Source of the DNA: Actinomycetes bacterium
GTDB taxonomy: Bacteria > Actinomycetota > Thermoleophilia > Solirubrobacterales > Solirubrobacteraceae
Direction: 5' to 3'
Length of the DNA stretch: 50,190 nucleotides
Assembly: GCA_021820105.1 (NCBI GenBank)
Contig: JAKAED010000009.1
Span: forward strand, 1-50,190
The notes under the pieces were generated by a model. It did not search any database and had not been told where the DNA came from. It worked only from the letters and a program-made list of their open reading frames with translations. The number at the start of each line of letters is the position of its first letter. Position 1 is the stretch's first letter. Positions 27,061 through 35,863 of the stretch are shown here, piece by piece. Position numbers and translations under genes: made by a program.

Positions 27061-28568
27061 ACCGCTCCATCCTGCGCCTTTTCATGGTCGTGGTCATGCT
27101 GTTCACAGTGCTGGTCGTGTGGACGTCCCGCTGGACCGTGTTCAGTGCCACCGCGCTCAACAACAACCAGCTGAATCCGCTGCAGTACTACGCCTCGCTC
27201 AAGATCAGGCGCGGCAACATCTACGCGGACAACGGAGCCATCCTCGCACGGTCGGTCAGAGCCACCGGCGGAACGTGGAGGCGCACCTACCCATACGGAC
27301 CCCTCTACGCGCAGACCATCGGCTACTACTTTCCGCAGCTTGGCGCGACTGGACTGGAGGCCGCTCGCAACACTGAGCTGAAGGGTGCGCCCAGCCCGCT
27401 CACCAGCCTGTTTGGCAACTTCAGCAGCGGACCCAAGGTCGGTAACGACGTGTATTCCACGATCGATCCGCGCGCCCAATCGCTGGCGCGGCAGCTGATC
27501 GACCAGACGCTGGCCAAATATCACGGAGTGTCCGGATCAGCGGTGGCGATCGTGCCGCAGACCGGGGCGGTCAAGGTTCTGTACTCGACTCCCAGCTACA
27601 ACGACAATCAGCCCAACTCAAACACCTGTCACCTGCCCAGCTGCAGCGAGTTCTTCGACGCCGTACAGGGCGGCTATCCCCCTGGGTCGACGTTCAAGCT
27701 CGTCACGACGACAGCGGCGCTGAACAGCGGCAAGTTCACGCCCACCTCGACGCTTGCCGGCCCCTCACCGCTGATCGTCTCGGGCGCGCCGTTGCACAAC
27801 GACGGCAACGCCAGCTACCCCGCCGGCACGACGCTGACGGAGGCGCTGACCTTGTCGATCAACACGATCTACGCCCAGGTCGGGCAGCGCGTCGGCGGCA
27901 CGCTGATGGATGAGTACATGCGGCGCTTTGGCTTCTACTCGGTCCCTCCGCTTGATTATCCCGCCGGCCAGATGACACCCAGCGGCGAGCTCTTCTATCC
28001 AGGTCCATGCAACCACAGCAAGAGCGCGCGGCTGTTGCCCCCAACCAGCGGGTGCGTCGACCTGGGCCGGATGTCGATCGGGCAGGACAAGCTCACGGTC
28101 ACGCCGCTGCAGATGGCGATGGTCGTGTCCGCGATCGCCGACAACGGCAGGCTCATGCAACCACGCCTGACCAATCGCGTCGTCAACAATCTGGGTCAGA
28201 CGGTCGAGCAGATCAAGCCCACGGTCGACGATCAGGTCATGAAGCCGGCAATTGCCAAGGAACTGCAACAGATGATGCGCCGCGTTGTGGAAGAGGGGAC
28301 CGGCACGGCTGCCAATCTCTATGGCTTGAACATCGGTGGAAAAACGGGCACCGCCTCAACCGACCTCTGCTATCACGCACCGGCGGTCAGTGGCAACTGC
28401 CCCAACGGGTTGCCCTTGAACGACGTCTGGTTCGTAGGATTCCCAGAGAAGAACCCTAAGATCGCAGTGGCAGTTGAATTGACCGATATTCCCAGTGGCT
28501 ACGGCGGTGTCCAGGCAGCGCCCATTGCGGCCCAATTGATACAGCTTCTCCTGGCGGAGCACCAATGA
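27057..28568 (+). CDS. pbpA: Class B penicillin-binding protein (PbpA-like transpeptidase)
   Basis: This is the DD-transpeptidase partner of the preceding SEDS protein. The 503-aa protein has one N-terminal TM (about 5-23) and the pedestal segment IRRGNIYADNGAILA. The penicillin-binding domain carries all three active-site motifs: SxxK in PPGSTFKLV (Ser211, Lys214), SIN (LSINTIYAQ) and KTG (IGGKTGTAST). Four Cys residues (CHLPSC, then C near PGPCNH and SGC) may form disulphides outside the cell. The start is the GTG at 27057. It overlaps pknB by ATGA. Confidence 0.94.
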   Translation: MNRSILRLFMVVVMLFTVLVVWTSRWTVFSATALNNNQLNPLQYYASLKIRRGNIYADNGAILARSVRATGGTWRRTYPYGPLYAQTIGYYFPQLGATGLEAARNTELKGAPSPLTSLFGNFSSGPKVGNDVYSTIDPRAQSLARQLIDQTLAKYHGVSGSAVAIVPQTGAVKVLYSTPSYNDNQPNSNTCHLPSCSEFFDAVQGGYPPGSTFKLVTTTAALNSGKFTPTSTLAGPSPLIVSGAPLHNDGNASYPAGTTLTEALTLSINTIYAQVGQRVGGTLMDEYMRRFGFYSVPPLDYPAGQMTPSGELFYPGPCNHSKSARLLPPTSGCVDLGRMSIGQDKLTVTPLQMAMVVSAIADNGRLMQPRLTNRVVNNLGQTVEQIKPTVDDQVMKPAIAKELQQMMRRVVEEGTGTAANLYGLNIGGKTGTASTDLCYHAPAVSGNCPNGLPLNDVWFVGFPEKNPKIAVAVELTDIPSGYGGVQAAPIAAQLIQLLLAEHQ

Positions 28569-30619
28569 GCGAATTTGAGGCCGGGACTGCAATCGACGGG
28601 CGCTACAGGGTGCTCCATCGCCTGGGCGCCGGCGGCATGGCCGACGTCTACCTGGCCCAGGATGAGCAGCTTGACCGTGAGGTTGCGCTGAAGCTCCTGC
28701 ACCGTCGCTTTGCGGAGGATCCCGGGTTCGTGGAGCGGTTCCGCCGGGAGGCGCAGGCCGCCGCGTCGCTGCAGCACCCCAACGTCGTCAGCGTCTTCGA
28801 TCGCGGCGCGTTTGACGGCACCTACTACATAGCCATGGAGTACCTGCAGGGGCGCACGCTCAAGCGCCTGATCCGTGATGACGCCCCGCTCGAGACCTCA
28901 CGCGCGATCGACCTCACGATCCAGATGCTCAAGGCCGCACGGTTCGCGCACCGGCGCGGCGTGATCCATCGAGACCTGAAGCCGCACAACGTGATCGTCG
29001 ACGACAACGACCACGTCAAGGTCACCGACTTTGGCATCGCGCGCGCCGGCGCATCTGACATGACCGAGACGGGCTCGATCATGGGCACGGCCCAGTACCT
29101 CTCGCCCGAGCAGGCGCAGGGCCACGCGGTCAGTGCGCCCAGCGACCTGTACTCGGTCGGAATCGTGCTCTACGAGATGCTGACCGGCCGTGTCCCATTT
29201 GACGGTGAGTCGCCGGTATCGATCGCACTCAAGCACGTATCCGAGGCACCTGTGCCACCGAGCCAGTTCAACCCGGAAATCCCCTCTGCACTCGAGCAGG
29301 TTGTGCTGTGGGCGCTCAACAAGCAGCCCGCCGACCGTCCGGCTGACGCCGACGAGTTCATCCTCGCACTTGAGCAGGTTCGCGAGGCACTGGCCGCCCC
29401 GGCCGGCGAGGTGACGGCGAGCATGCGAGCGATCTCCGCCGGAGGTTCGTTGATCCCCGCGGCCGAGTTTCCGCACACGAGCATCATGCAACCCGCCGAT
29501 GCCCTCAGCGCCTACGGCGGAGTGACCCGTCCCTCCGTGAACGGGGACCGGCTTGACCGCTATGACGACGAGGACCGTCCCAGCCGACAGAGTTCACCGA
29601 TCTGGCCGTGGATCGCGGGACTGCTTCTGCTTCTGCTGATCGGTGGTGGTGTGGCCGCCTTCGTCCTGACCCGGCCGAAGAAGGCGATCGTTCCGTCGGT
29701 CGTGTATCTCAAGCTCCCGGTTGCGCAGGCTCAGATCCAGAACCGAGGTTTCACGGTCTATGTGATCCCTGAGAATTCGAAGTATCCGAGCGGCGAGGTC
29801 ATCGGCCAGAACCCGCTCGGGCACTCTCGCGCGAAGCAGGGATCGACCGTCACCCTCACCGTCTCACAGGGCCCGGGCACCACCACCGTACCAACGGTCC
29901 AGGGCCTGGATGAGACCGCTGCCAAGGCACAGCTGAAGCAGAATGGGTTGACGCTCGCGCGGGTGGTCAGGCAGTCATCGGGAACGGCCCCTCAGGGGCA
30001 GGTGATCGGTACGGCCCCCGCTGCGGGTGCCAGCGTCGGCAAGGGGCAGGGCGTTGTGCTGTATGTGAGCTCAGGGCTCGCCATGCCGAGTGTGGTCGGC
30101 GACACCCTCGGTGATGCCCAGAATGCGCTCACGCAGTTCACCAATGCCGGTAACCAGATCAAGATCACCTATCAGACGACCACCACCGCGCAGGCGGACA
30201 CGGTCATCAATCAGGCTCCGGGCCAGGGACAGTCGGTTGCCAGAAACGGTGTGATCACGCTGACGGTCGCCAAGGTGCCGGATACCGTCAAGGTCCCGCG
30301 CGTGGTGGGGGAGACGCCGTCTGCCGCGCTGAGCACACTCAGCGGGCTGGGACTCAACGTCGACACGCTCTATAAGACCACGCACAATCCGAGCATGGTG
30401 GGCTTGGTGGTACAGCAGCTCCCAACCTCGCTCAGCATCGTGAAGAAGGGGACCGTCATCTCCATCTGGGTCGGGCAACCGCCGTCCGGCTCCAACGGCG
30501 GTGGAGGCAGTTCGGGGATCGGAGCACCGACCACAGCGACCACCAACCCCTCCTCAGGCACAACGACCACGTCGAACCCTCCGCCGGCGACCACGACCGC
30601 GGCGACCACAACGACTTGA
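28565..30619 (+). CDS. pknB: PASTA-domain Ser/Thr kinase (PknB-type)
   Basis: The 684-aa receptor kinase senses muropeptides or lipid II and controls cell-wall growth and division. Its intracellular kinase has GAGGMADVYLA, Lys43 (VALKLL), HRD 135-137 and DFG 155-157. A juxtamembrane linker leads to one TM (about 345-367, WPWIAGLLLLLLIGGGVAAFVLT). The ectodomain has four PASTA repeats (VPSVVYLKLPVAQAQI, VPTVQGLDETAAKAQL, MPSVVGDTLGDAQNAL, VPRVVGETPSAALSTL). A low-complexity Gly/Ser then Thr/Pro tail may be glycosylated or wall-embedded. It ends in a TTGA overlap with ddl. Confidence 0.96.
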   Translation: MSEFEAGTAIDGRYRVLHRLGAGGMADVYLAQDEQLDREVALKLLHRRFAEDPGFVERFRREAQAAASLQHPNVVSVFDRGAFDGTYYIAMEYLQGRTLKRLIRDDAPLETSRAIDLTIQMLKAARFAHRRGVIHRDLKPHNVIVDDNDHVKVTDFGIARAGASDMTETGSIMGTAQYLSPEQAQGHAVSAPSDLYSVGIVLYEMLTGRVPFDGESPVSIALKHVSEAPVPPSQFNPEIPSALEQVVLWALNKQPADRPADADEFILALEQVREALAAPAGEVTASMRAISAGGSLIPAAEFPHTSIMQPADALSAYGGVTRPSVNGDRLDRYDDEDRPSRQSSPIWPWIAGLLLLLLIGGGVAAFVLTRPKKAIVPSVVYLKLPVAQAQIQNRGFTVYVIPENSKYPSGEVIGQNPLGHSRAKQGSTVTLTVSQGPGTTTVPTVQGLDETAAKAQLKQNGLTLARVVRQSSGTAPQGQVIGTAPAAGASVGKGQGVVLYVSSGLAMPSVVGDTLGDAQNALTQFTNAGNQIKITYQTTTTAQADTVINQAPGQGQSVARNGVITLTVAKVPDTVKVPRVVGETPSAALSTLSGLGLNVDTLYKTTHNPSMVGLVVQQLPTSLSIVKKGTVISIWVGQPPSGSNGGGGSSGIGAPTTATTNPSSGTTTTSNPPPATTTAATTTT

Positions 30620-31620
30620 GCGTCCGTCACACGATTGCGGTGCTTGGCGGCGGACGTTCGTCTGAGCACGAGATCTCCCTGGCCTCCGCGCGGTCAGTCG
30701 CCGGCGGTCTGCGTGAGGCGGGGCACAGGGTCTTGGACGTTGAGATCGGCCGTGACGGAGTCTGGCGTGAGTCCGGACTCGAGCTGAGCCTTGCTCCGGG
30801 ACGGGGGTGGCCCGGAGTGGACGTGGTCTTTCCCGCGCTGCACGGTCCCTTTGGAGAGGACGGCACAGTCCAGGGGCTGCTGGAGCTGCTTGATGTCGCC
30901 TATGTCGGCGCCGGCGTCCTGGCCAGCGCCGTGTGCATGGACAAGGTGGTGTTCAAGGAACTGATGTCCAGCGCCGGCATCCCGCAGGTTGAGTACCGGG
31001 CGCTCACCGCCCGCGAGTGGGAGCTTGACCGAACCCGGGTGACGGGCACGATCGCCGAGCTTGGCCTGCCTGTGTTCGTGAAACCGGCACGGTTGGGATC
31101 CTCGGTGGGGATCGCGCGAGTGGCGGAGATGAGCGAGCTTGCGGTGGCGCTCGGCCAGGCCTTCACCCACGATCCGCTGGTTATCGTGGAGGCGGCCGCC
31201 CCTGGTATCGAGGTCGAGTGTTCGGTTCTGGGCAACGACGACCCGATCGTCTCGGAGCCCGGTGAAATCCTGCTCGCGGCCGGAGAGGCGGCCTGGTACG
31301 ACTATGAGGCCAAGTACACCCCAGGCGCAATGCAACTCGTCGTGCCCGCTCGCATCTCCGGACTCGCGCGTGAGCGCGTCCAGACGCTGGCTGTGGAGGC
31401 GTTCACCCGCGCCGGCTGTGCCGGCTTGGCGCGCGCCGACTTCTTTGTCGACGGCGACACGGTCCTTGTCAACGAGCTGAACACGATGCCGGGATTCACC
31501 CAGACCAGCGTCTACGGCAAGCTGTTTGACGCATCCGGAATCTCATACGTGGAGCTGCTGGAGCGTCTGGTGGGGCTTGCACGGGACCGCCACATCCGCG
31601 AGCGCGGATACCGCTACTGA
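30616..31620 (+). CDS. ddl: D-alanine--D-alanine ligase
   Basis: Ddl joins two D-alanines with ATP to make the end of the peptidoglycan stem. The 334-aa ATP-grasp protein has the signature IAVLGGGRSSEHEISLASA, PALHGPFGEDGTVQGLLELL, VGAGVLASAVCMDK, the lysine-containing PVFVKPARLGSSVGIARV, EVECSVLG and the metal-binding end FFVDGDTVLVNELNTMPGFT. The start is a TTG whose last two bases are part of the pknB stop. Its place at the end of the kinase cluster is unlike mycobacteria, where ddl is elsewhere, and ties substrate supply to this signalling operon. Confidence 0.94.
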   Translation: MSVRHTIAVLGGGRSSEHEISLASARSVAGGLREAGHRVLDVEIGRDGVWRESGLELSLAPGRGWPGVDVVFPALHGPFGEDGTVQGLLELLDVAYVGAGVLASAVCMDKVVFKELMSSAGIPQVEYRALTAREWELDRTRVTGTIAELGLPVFVKPARLGSSVGIARVAEMSELAVALGQAFTHDPLVIVEAAAPGIEVECSVLGNDDPIVSEPGEILLAAGEAAWYDYEAKYTPGAMQLVVPARISGLARERVQTLAVEAFTRAGCAGLARADFFVDGDTVLVNELNTMPGFTQTSVYGKLFDASGISYVELLERLVGLARDRHIRERGYRY

Positions 31621-31630
31621 GCCGGACAGC

Positions 31631-33130
31631 TCAGCGGTACAGCTTGATCTCGTTGATCGATGCGTAGTTGTAGGTGGGGGCGCCCAACTGGGTGATCCAG
31701 ACCAGGTAGTAGCGGTAGCTGTGTGCACCGCTCCAGCTGAACGTGACGGACTGCTTCACGTCTTTGCGAGTTGCCAATGAGCGCCAGTTGCTCTTGGCGA
31801 AGCTGTACAGGTCCGGTTGCTGGTTGGTTCCCCAAACCGTCGCGTTCCAGCCGGGTGTTCTTGTGTACACGTGAAGCTGCCTGGCAGGCGTGGAGGTCGC
31901 GGCGTAGACGTAGATGCCGACGCCCGGCTTGCCAAGCACGCCCCCGTCATAGTGCTCGGTGGCCCAGGCGGTTGCCGGGTTGCCATCCACGGCAAGGGGA
32001 GCAGCCTGATCGTCCTGATAGGTCCCGCCCGAGGTGTAGTCGGGGTTGTAGGCGTGCACACAGCCTGGGCAGATCTGGACACGGATCAGTCGGCTACCGG
32101 CGGCGCCGCTGCCGCCCCCTTTGGAGCCGCCCAGGTGGCCTCCCAGCGCCAGCGCCGCGACCGCCGCAGCAATCACCAGGACAGCCACAAGCGCGACCGC
32201 AAGCGGGCCCCGCGAACTGGATCGCCGGCGCCGCCTGCGCTCCAGCGGGAGTGGTTCAATCACGGCTGTGATCTGGTCTTCGCTGCCGGTGGCGCGATCG
32301 GACTCGATGGCCAGGGCCGTCTCCAGTTCGGCGATCATCTCGGCGTCGTCGGCATAACGCCGGGCCAGATCCTTCTCGGTGGCTCGTTCCACCACCGCCG
32401 CCAGGGCCGGCGACACCTCCGGTCGCCGCTCGCGGACATCCGGCATCGGCTCGCGCACGTGCTTCATCGCCACCGCGACCTGGGTCTCCCCCTTGAACGG
32501 GAGCTCGCCGGTGAGCATCTCGTAGAGCACCACTCCCAGCGAGTAGAGATCGGATTGGACGGTGGCCTTCTGGCCAAGCGCCTGTTCCGGAGCCACGTAG
32601 TCCGTGGTTCCGAGAACCCGGCCGTCTGCGGTCAGCCCGTCCTCCTCAAGTGTCCGGGCGATCCCAAAGTCGGTCACCTTTGCGGTTCCGGCTCGATCGA
32701 TCAATACGTTCTGGGGCTTGACGTCGCGATGGACGACGTTGCGGCTGTGCGCAGCGCCCAGCGCTCGCGCTATCTCAATGCAGTAGGTCAACGCCTCCGG
32801 GATCTCAAGCCGCCCCAGCCGTCTGATGCGCTCCTTAAGCGTCTCGCCGTCCACGCACTCAAACACGATGTACGGCCGGGCATCGTCCTCGCCCGCGTCG
32901 ATCACGTGCACGATGTTGGGATGCGAGAGACGTGCCACCGCCCGCGCCTCCCGCCGGAAGCGCTCGAGCTGATCGGAGTCGGCTGCAACCTCCCGGTTCA
33001 TCAGCTTGATCGCGACGAAGCGCTCAAGCGTCTCGTCGTGCGCCCGGTACACAGTCGACATCCCGCCGGAGCCGATCCGCGACTCCAGCGTGTAGCGACC
33101 GTTCAGCGTGGTACCGAGCAGGCTGCTCAT
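31631..33130 (-). CDS. Ser/Thr kinase with extracellular discoidin-like domain
   Basis: The 499-aa receptor kinase has [11 protein letters not shown], Lys42 (VAIKLM), HRD 134-136, DFG 154-156 and VAPEQALG. An Arg-rich stop-transfer ([10 protein letters not shown]), one TM (about 308-330) and a Gly/Ser linker follow. The ectodomain of about 150 residues has no PASTA repeat. It reads [20 protein letters not shown]...[22 protein letters not shown]...[10 protein letters not shown], the pattern of F5/8-type (discoidin-like) carbohydrate-binding beta-sandwiches, as also found at the end of actinobacterial MurJ. A pair of Cys (ICPGC) opens it. A glycan ligand is an inference. The ATG lies 6 nt after a -10 box, so the mRNA is probably leaderless. 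Confidence 0.9.
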   Translation of the reverse strand: MSSLLGTTLNGRYTLESRIGSGGMSTVYRAHDETLERFVAIKLMNREVAADSDQLERFRREARAVARLSHPNIVHVIDAGEDDARPYIVFECVDGETLKERIRRLGRLEIPEALTYCIEIARALGAAHSRNVVHRDVKPQNVLIDRAGTAKVTDFGIARTLEEDGLTADGRVLGTTDYVAPEQALGQKATVQSDLYSLGVVLYEMLTGELPFKGETQVAVAMKHVREPMPDVRERRPEVSPALAAVVERATEKDLARRYADDAEMIAELETALAIESDRATGSEDQITAVIEPLPLERRRRRRSSSRGPLAVALVAVLVIAAAVAALALGGHLGGSKGGGSGAAGSRLIRVQICPGCVHAYNPDYTSGGTYQDDQAAPLAVDGNPATAWATEHYDGGVLGKPGVGIYVYAATSTPARQLHVYTRTPGWNATVWGTNQQPDLYSFAKSNWRSLATRKDVKQSVTFSWSGAHSYRYYLVWITQLGAPTYNYASINEIKLYR

Positions 33131-33136
33131 CTGCTC

Positions 33137-33162
33137 GTTCTATTGTGAAACACGTTTGTCAA
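33137..33162 (-). promoter_or_regulatory. Leaderless promoter of the third kinase, with shared motif
   Basis: On the minus strand TTGACA (33157-33162) and TAGAAC (33137-33142) precede the ATG, which follows the -10 box by 6 nt. The spacing between boxes is only 14 nt, so TTGACA may not be the real -35. The region reads GACAAACG followed directly by TGTTTCAC. Both octamers also occur, in the same order and 4 nt apart, upstream of the par-operon promoter near 3.44 kb. Confidence 0.5.
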
Positions 33163-33224
33163 AGCTTGGCAATGGAGCTGTAGCTCGGACCATCCGCCGC
33201 GATGGCGTCCTGCAGGGCTGGCGA

Positions 33225-34319
33225 TCAGTACTGGGTGAGCCTGTCGCTACCGGCGGTGGCGCGGATCCGCATGGTCGTCAGCTCGATCGCACCGCTCTCA
33301 TCGGTGATCTCACCGATTATGGATGTGCCCGGATGGAAGCGCTCCAGCAGGGCCACTGCCTCCTTGGCCTGATCGGCCGGCACCATGGCGACAAAGCCGC
33401 AGCCCATGTTGAACACCTCCCACATTTCGGCGGCTGTGACGCCGCCGTGGCTGGCGATCAGCTCAAACACCGGAGGTGACGGCAGCGGTTGGGTGATCGC
33501 GTAGCCGATGCCCGAGCCGATCCGCCGGAGGTTCATCAGGCCGCCGCCGGTTATGTGCGCCAGGCCCCGCACCTCAAGCCCGCTGGCGATCAGCGCGAGC
33601 ACCGCCCGCACGTAGATGATCGTCGGTTCGAGCAGTGCGTCAGCGACGCTCGGGCCTGCGAGCGCCTCTGGGCGATCGTCAAGGGTCAGCCGGCCATCTT
33701 CCAGCAACGCCCTGCGGGCAAGCGTGAGGCCGTTGGAGTGAACGCCGGAGGCGGGCAGACCGATCATCGCGTCCCCGGGCCGGACGGTGCTGCCATCGAT
33801 GATCCGGTCAAGCTCGACCACGCCAAAGGCGGAGCCGACGAGGTCAAACCCGTACGGTGACGGGTGGCCGCGCAGCACCTCAGGGACCTGGCAGACCTCG
33901 CCGCCGGGGATCTCAACGCCGGCGTCGGCGGCGCCCACGGCGAGACCGCGGCCGATCGCCTCCAGCAATCCCGGGTCGGCCTGTTCCACGGCGATGTAGT
34001 CGAGCAGCGCGAGCGGTCGAGCTCCGACACAGATCAGGTCGTTGACGTTCATCGCCACGCAGTCGATGCCGATCGTGTCGAAGCGTCCGGTCTGCTCGGC
34101 GACGATCACCTTTGAGCCCACGCTGTCGGTCGCGAGCGCGATTCCGACGTTGGGCGCCAGGGGGCCGGGCAGCCGCATGACGCTCGCGTAGTGCCCGGGC
34201 AGCGGCACCGTCAACGACTCGCGCCCGGTCTCGATTGTCTTCAGCACGCTGACAATCGCGGCCACGCCCTGATCGGCCTGCTTTGTGTCGACTCCGGCTG
34301 CCGCGTAAGCGTCGCTCAT
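33225..34319 (-). CDS. purM: Phosphoribosylformylglycinamidine cyclo-ligase (AIR synthetase)
   Basis: PurM closes the imidazole ring in purine synthesis, turning FGAM into AIR with ATP. The 364-aa protein starts SDAYAAAGVDTKQADQGVAAI and shows the family motifs LATDSVGSKVIVAEQTGRFDTIGIDCVAMNVNDLICVGA, AVGAADAGVEIPGGEVCQ, ALLIASGLEVRGLAHITGGGLMNLRR-like sequence and WEVFNMGCGFVAMV. The ORF track begins 38 codons earlier inside uppP; I use the ATG at 34319. It sits 10 nt after uppP on the same strand, away from other purine genes. Confidence 0.95.
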   Translation of the reverse strand: MSDAYAAAGVDTKQADQGVAAIVSVLKTIETGRESLTVPLPGHYASVMRLPGPLAPNVGIALATDSVGSKVIVAEQTGRFDTIGIDCVAMNVNDLICVGARPLALLDYIAVEQADPGLLEAIGRGLAVGAADAGVEIPGGEVCQVPEVLRGHPSPYGFDLVGSAFGVVELDRIIDGSTVRPGDAMIGLPASGVHSNGLTLARRALLEDGRLTLDDRPEALAGPSVADALLEPTIIYVRAVLALIASGLEVRGLAHITGGGLMNLRRIGSGIGYAITQPLPSPPVFELIASHGGVTAAEMWEVFNMGCGFVAMVPADQAKEAVALLERFHPGTSIIGEITDESGAIELTTMRIRATAGSDRLTQY

Positions 34320-34329
34320 CAGATCATTC

Positions 34330-35157
34330 TCACATGTAATCCGCGCCGCTACGACGGTTGCGCCACAGTCTCCGCAGCGCCAGCGTGCCAAGACCGGCAC
34401 GGTAGACGGCAAACGGTGCCAGAGCGCGGTCACGCTCGACCAGCGCGATCAGCGGCGTCGAGGCGAGCGTTGAGGCAAAGGACGCCGCGACGCCAAGCGC
34501 AAAGGCAGGACCGGCCCCCTCCGGTAGTCCGTGCTGCCACAGACGCAGACACTTGAGTGCGGTCGCCCCCCCGATCACGGGCAGCGCCACGTGGCGGGAG
34601 AGCCGCTCTGCGTCCGCGCGCGCGAAGCGCCGCAGTCGGGCGGCCGTCAGCGTGGCGCCGTTGCGCGAGACGCCGGGAAAGAGCGCGCAGGCCTGGGCGA
34701 TCCCGAGCCAGAGTCCGTCAATTGGCCGAGCATCCTCAAAGCGCCGCTCCTGCGGCTCGCGATCAGCCCAGGCGAGCGCCAGCCCACCCGCAATCAGGCC
34801 GACCGCGATCGTGGCCGGGTTGCCGAGGTAGCGCTCGATCGGACGCTCCAGGCTGAAGCCCACGATCACCGGTGGCAGCAATGAGAGCGCCACCACCGCA
34901 GCGGACTCCAGATTCGCCTCCCGTGCCGCCTGCAGCACCTCATCACGCAGCATCACCACCAGTGCCGCCGCCGTGCCGGCGTGCAGCGCCACCTCAAAGG
35001 CCTTGCGAATCTCAGGATCCGACGAGACTCCGTTGGTGCCGGCCAGCCAGGGTACGAGTGAGATGTGGCCCGAGGAGGAGATCGGCAACAGCTCGGCCGG
35101 GCCGTGCATGAGACCCAGCGCGAGCGCGCTGATCAGACCCGCTCGCGCTGGTGCCAT
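34330..35157 (-). CDS. uppP: Undecaprenyl-diphosphatase UppP (BacA family)
   Basis: UppP dephosphorylates undecaprenyl diphosphate outside the membrane, regenerating the carrier for peptidoglycan and other glycans; overproduction gives bacitracin resistance. The 275-aa polytopic protein has the active-site segment GPAELLPISSSGH and the second motif FPGVSRNGATLTAARLRRFAR with its essential Arg. At the position of the first catalytic Glu or Gln of the family it has His (LMHGPAELLP), an unusual change. The ATG at 35157 overlaps the dedA stop by one base (TGATG); the longer ORF-track start lies inside dedA. Confidence 0.88.
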   Translation of the reverse strand: MAPARAGLISALALGLMHGPAELLPISSSGHISLVPWLAGTNGVSSDPEIRKAFEVALHAGTAAALVVMLRDEVLQAAREANLESAAVVALSLLPPVIVGFSLERPIERYLGNPATIAVGLIAGGLALAWADREPQERRFEDARPIDGLWLGIAQACALFPGVSRNGATLTAARLRRFARADAERLSRHVALPVIGGATALKCLRLWQHGLPEGAGPAFALGVAASFASTLASTPLIALVERDRALAPFAVYRAGLGTLALRRLWRNRRSGADYM

Positions 35158-35807
35158 CAGCGATAGCGGGAAGTCGCCGGGCTCGCTTCTCCGCGCCTGC
35201 GGTAAAGGCGCAGCAACCACCAGGCGATCAGCACCACACCGATTGCCACCACGGCGTAATCGACGTAGTCGAGGTGGTGCTTCCACTGCTGCCACTGAGA
35301 GCCAACGGCCTTGCCGACCAGCGCCCAGCCGGTGATCCAGACAGTCGATCCGAGCGCCGCCATCGAGACGAAGCGGAGATACGGCATCCGCGCGATACCG
35401 GCGGCGTAGGGAGGAGCGGATCGGAACACGGGAATCAGACGCGACACGGCCACCACGGGTGCGCCGTGGCGCTCGAACCAGCGGTGGGTCAGTTCAATCT
35501 TCTTGTCGTCGATATGCACCGGACTACCGGGTCGAGCGAGCACCTCGTGCAGGCCGAAGTAGCCGATCACGTAGCAGACGCTCGCGCCGAGCACGTCGCC
35601 GAGCACCCCCGCGACGATGATCCCGATGAGCGTCAGATTGTGGGTATCGACGTTGAAGCCCGCGAACATCATGGTCGCCTCTGTCCCGGGCACGATCACG
35701 ACCTGGGACATGACGATCATGAGCGTGACGCCCACGTATCCAAGATCGTGGACGACGTTGGTTGCGAATGTCACGAGCTGAGCCGTGATCGAAGCATCTA
35801 TGAGCAC
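35157..35807 (-). CDS. DedA-family membrane protein
   Basis: DedA/SNARE-associated proteins include undecaprenyl-phosphate translocases that return the carrier lipid to the cytosolic face. The 216-aa protein has about five hydrophobic helices, the re-entrant segment VVIVPGTEATMMFAGF, GDVLGASVCYVIGYFG, and the family Arg motif SRLIPVFRSAPPYAAG. The GTG start at 35807 is 7 nt after the -10-like TACACT with no Shine-Dalgarno. Coupling to uppP by a TGATG overlap supports a joint job in carrier-lipid recycling. A general transport role cannot be excluded. Confidence 0.88.
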   Translation of the reverse strand: MLIDASITAQLVTFATNVVHDLGYVGVTLMIVMSQVVIVPGTEATMMFAGFNVDTHNLTLIGIIVAGVLGDVLGASVCYVIGYFGLHEVLARPGSPVHIDDKKIELTHRWFERHGAPVVAVSRLIPVFRSAPPYAAGIARMPYLRFVSMAALGSTVWITGWALVGKAVGSQWQQWKHHLDYVDYAVVAIGVVLIAWWLLRLYRRRGEASPATSRYR

Positions 35808-35814
35808 GGCGCTG

Positions 35815-35855
35815 AGTGTACGGTTGTGGGGCTCTGATGTCTGTCCTCCTAAGGT
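35815..35855. promoter_or_regulatory. Divergent leaderless promoters of dedA and the aminotransferase gene
   Basis: Only 56 bp separate the two start codons. Facing left, TACACT (35815-35820) ends 7 nt before the dedA GTG. Facing right, TAAGGT (35850-35855) ends 8 nt before the aminotransferase ATG. Neither gene has a Shine-Dalgarno, so both messages are probably leaderless. One regulator binding here could control both. Confidence 0.5.
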
Positions 35856-35863
35856 CGTAACCG

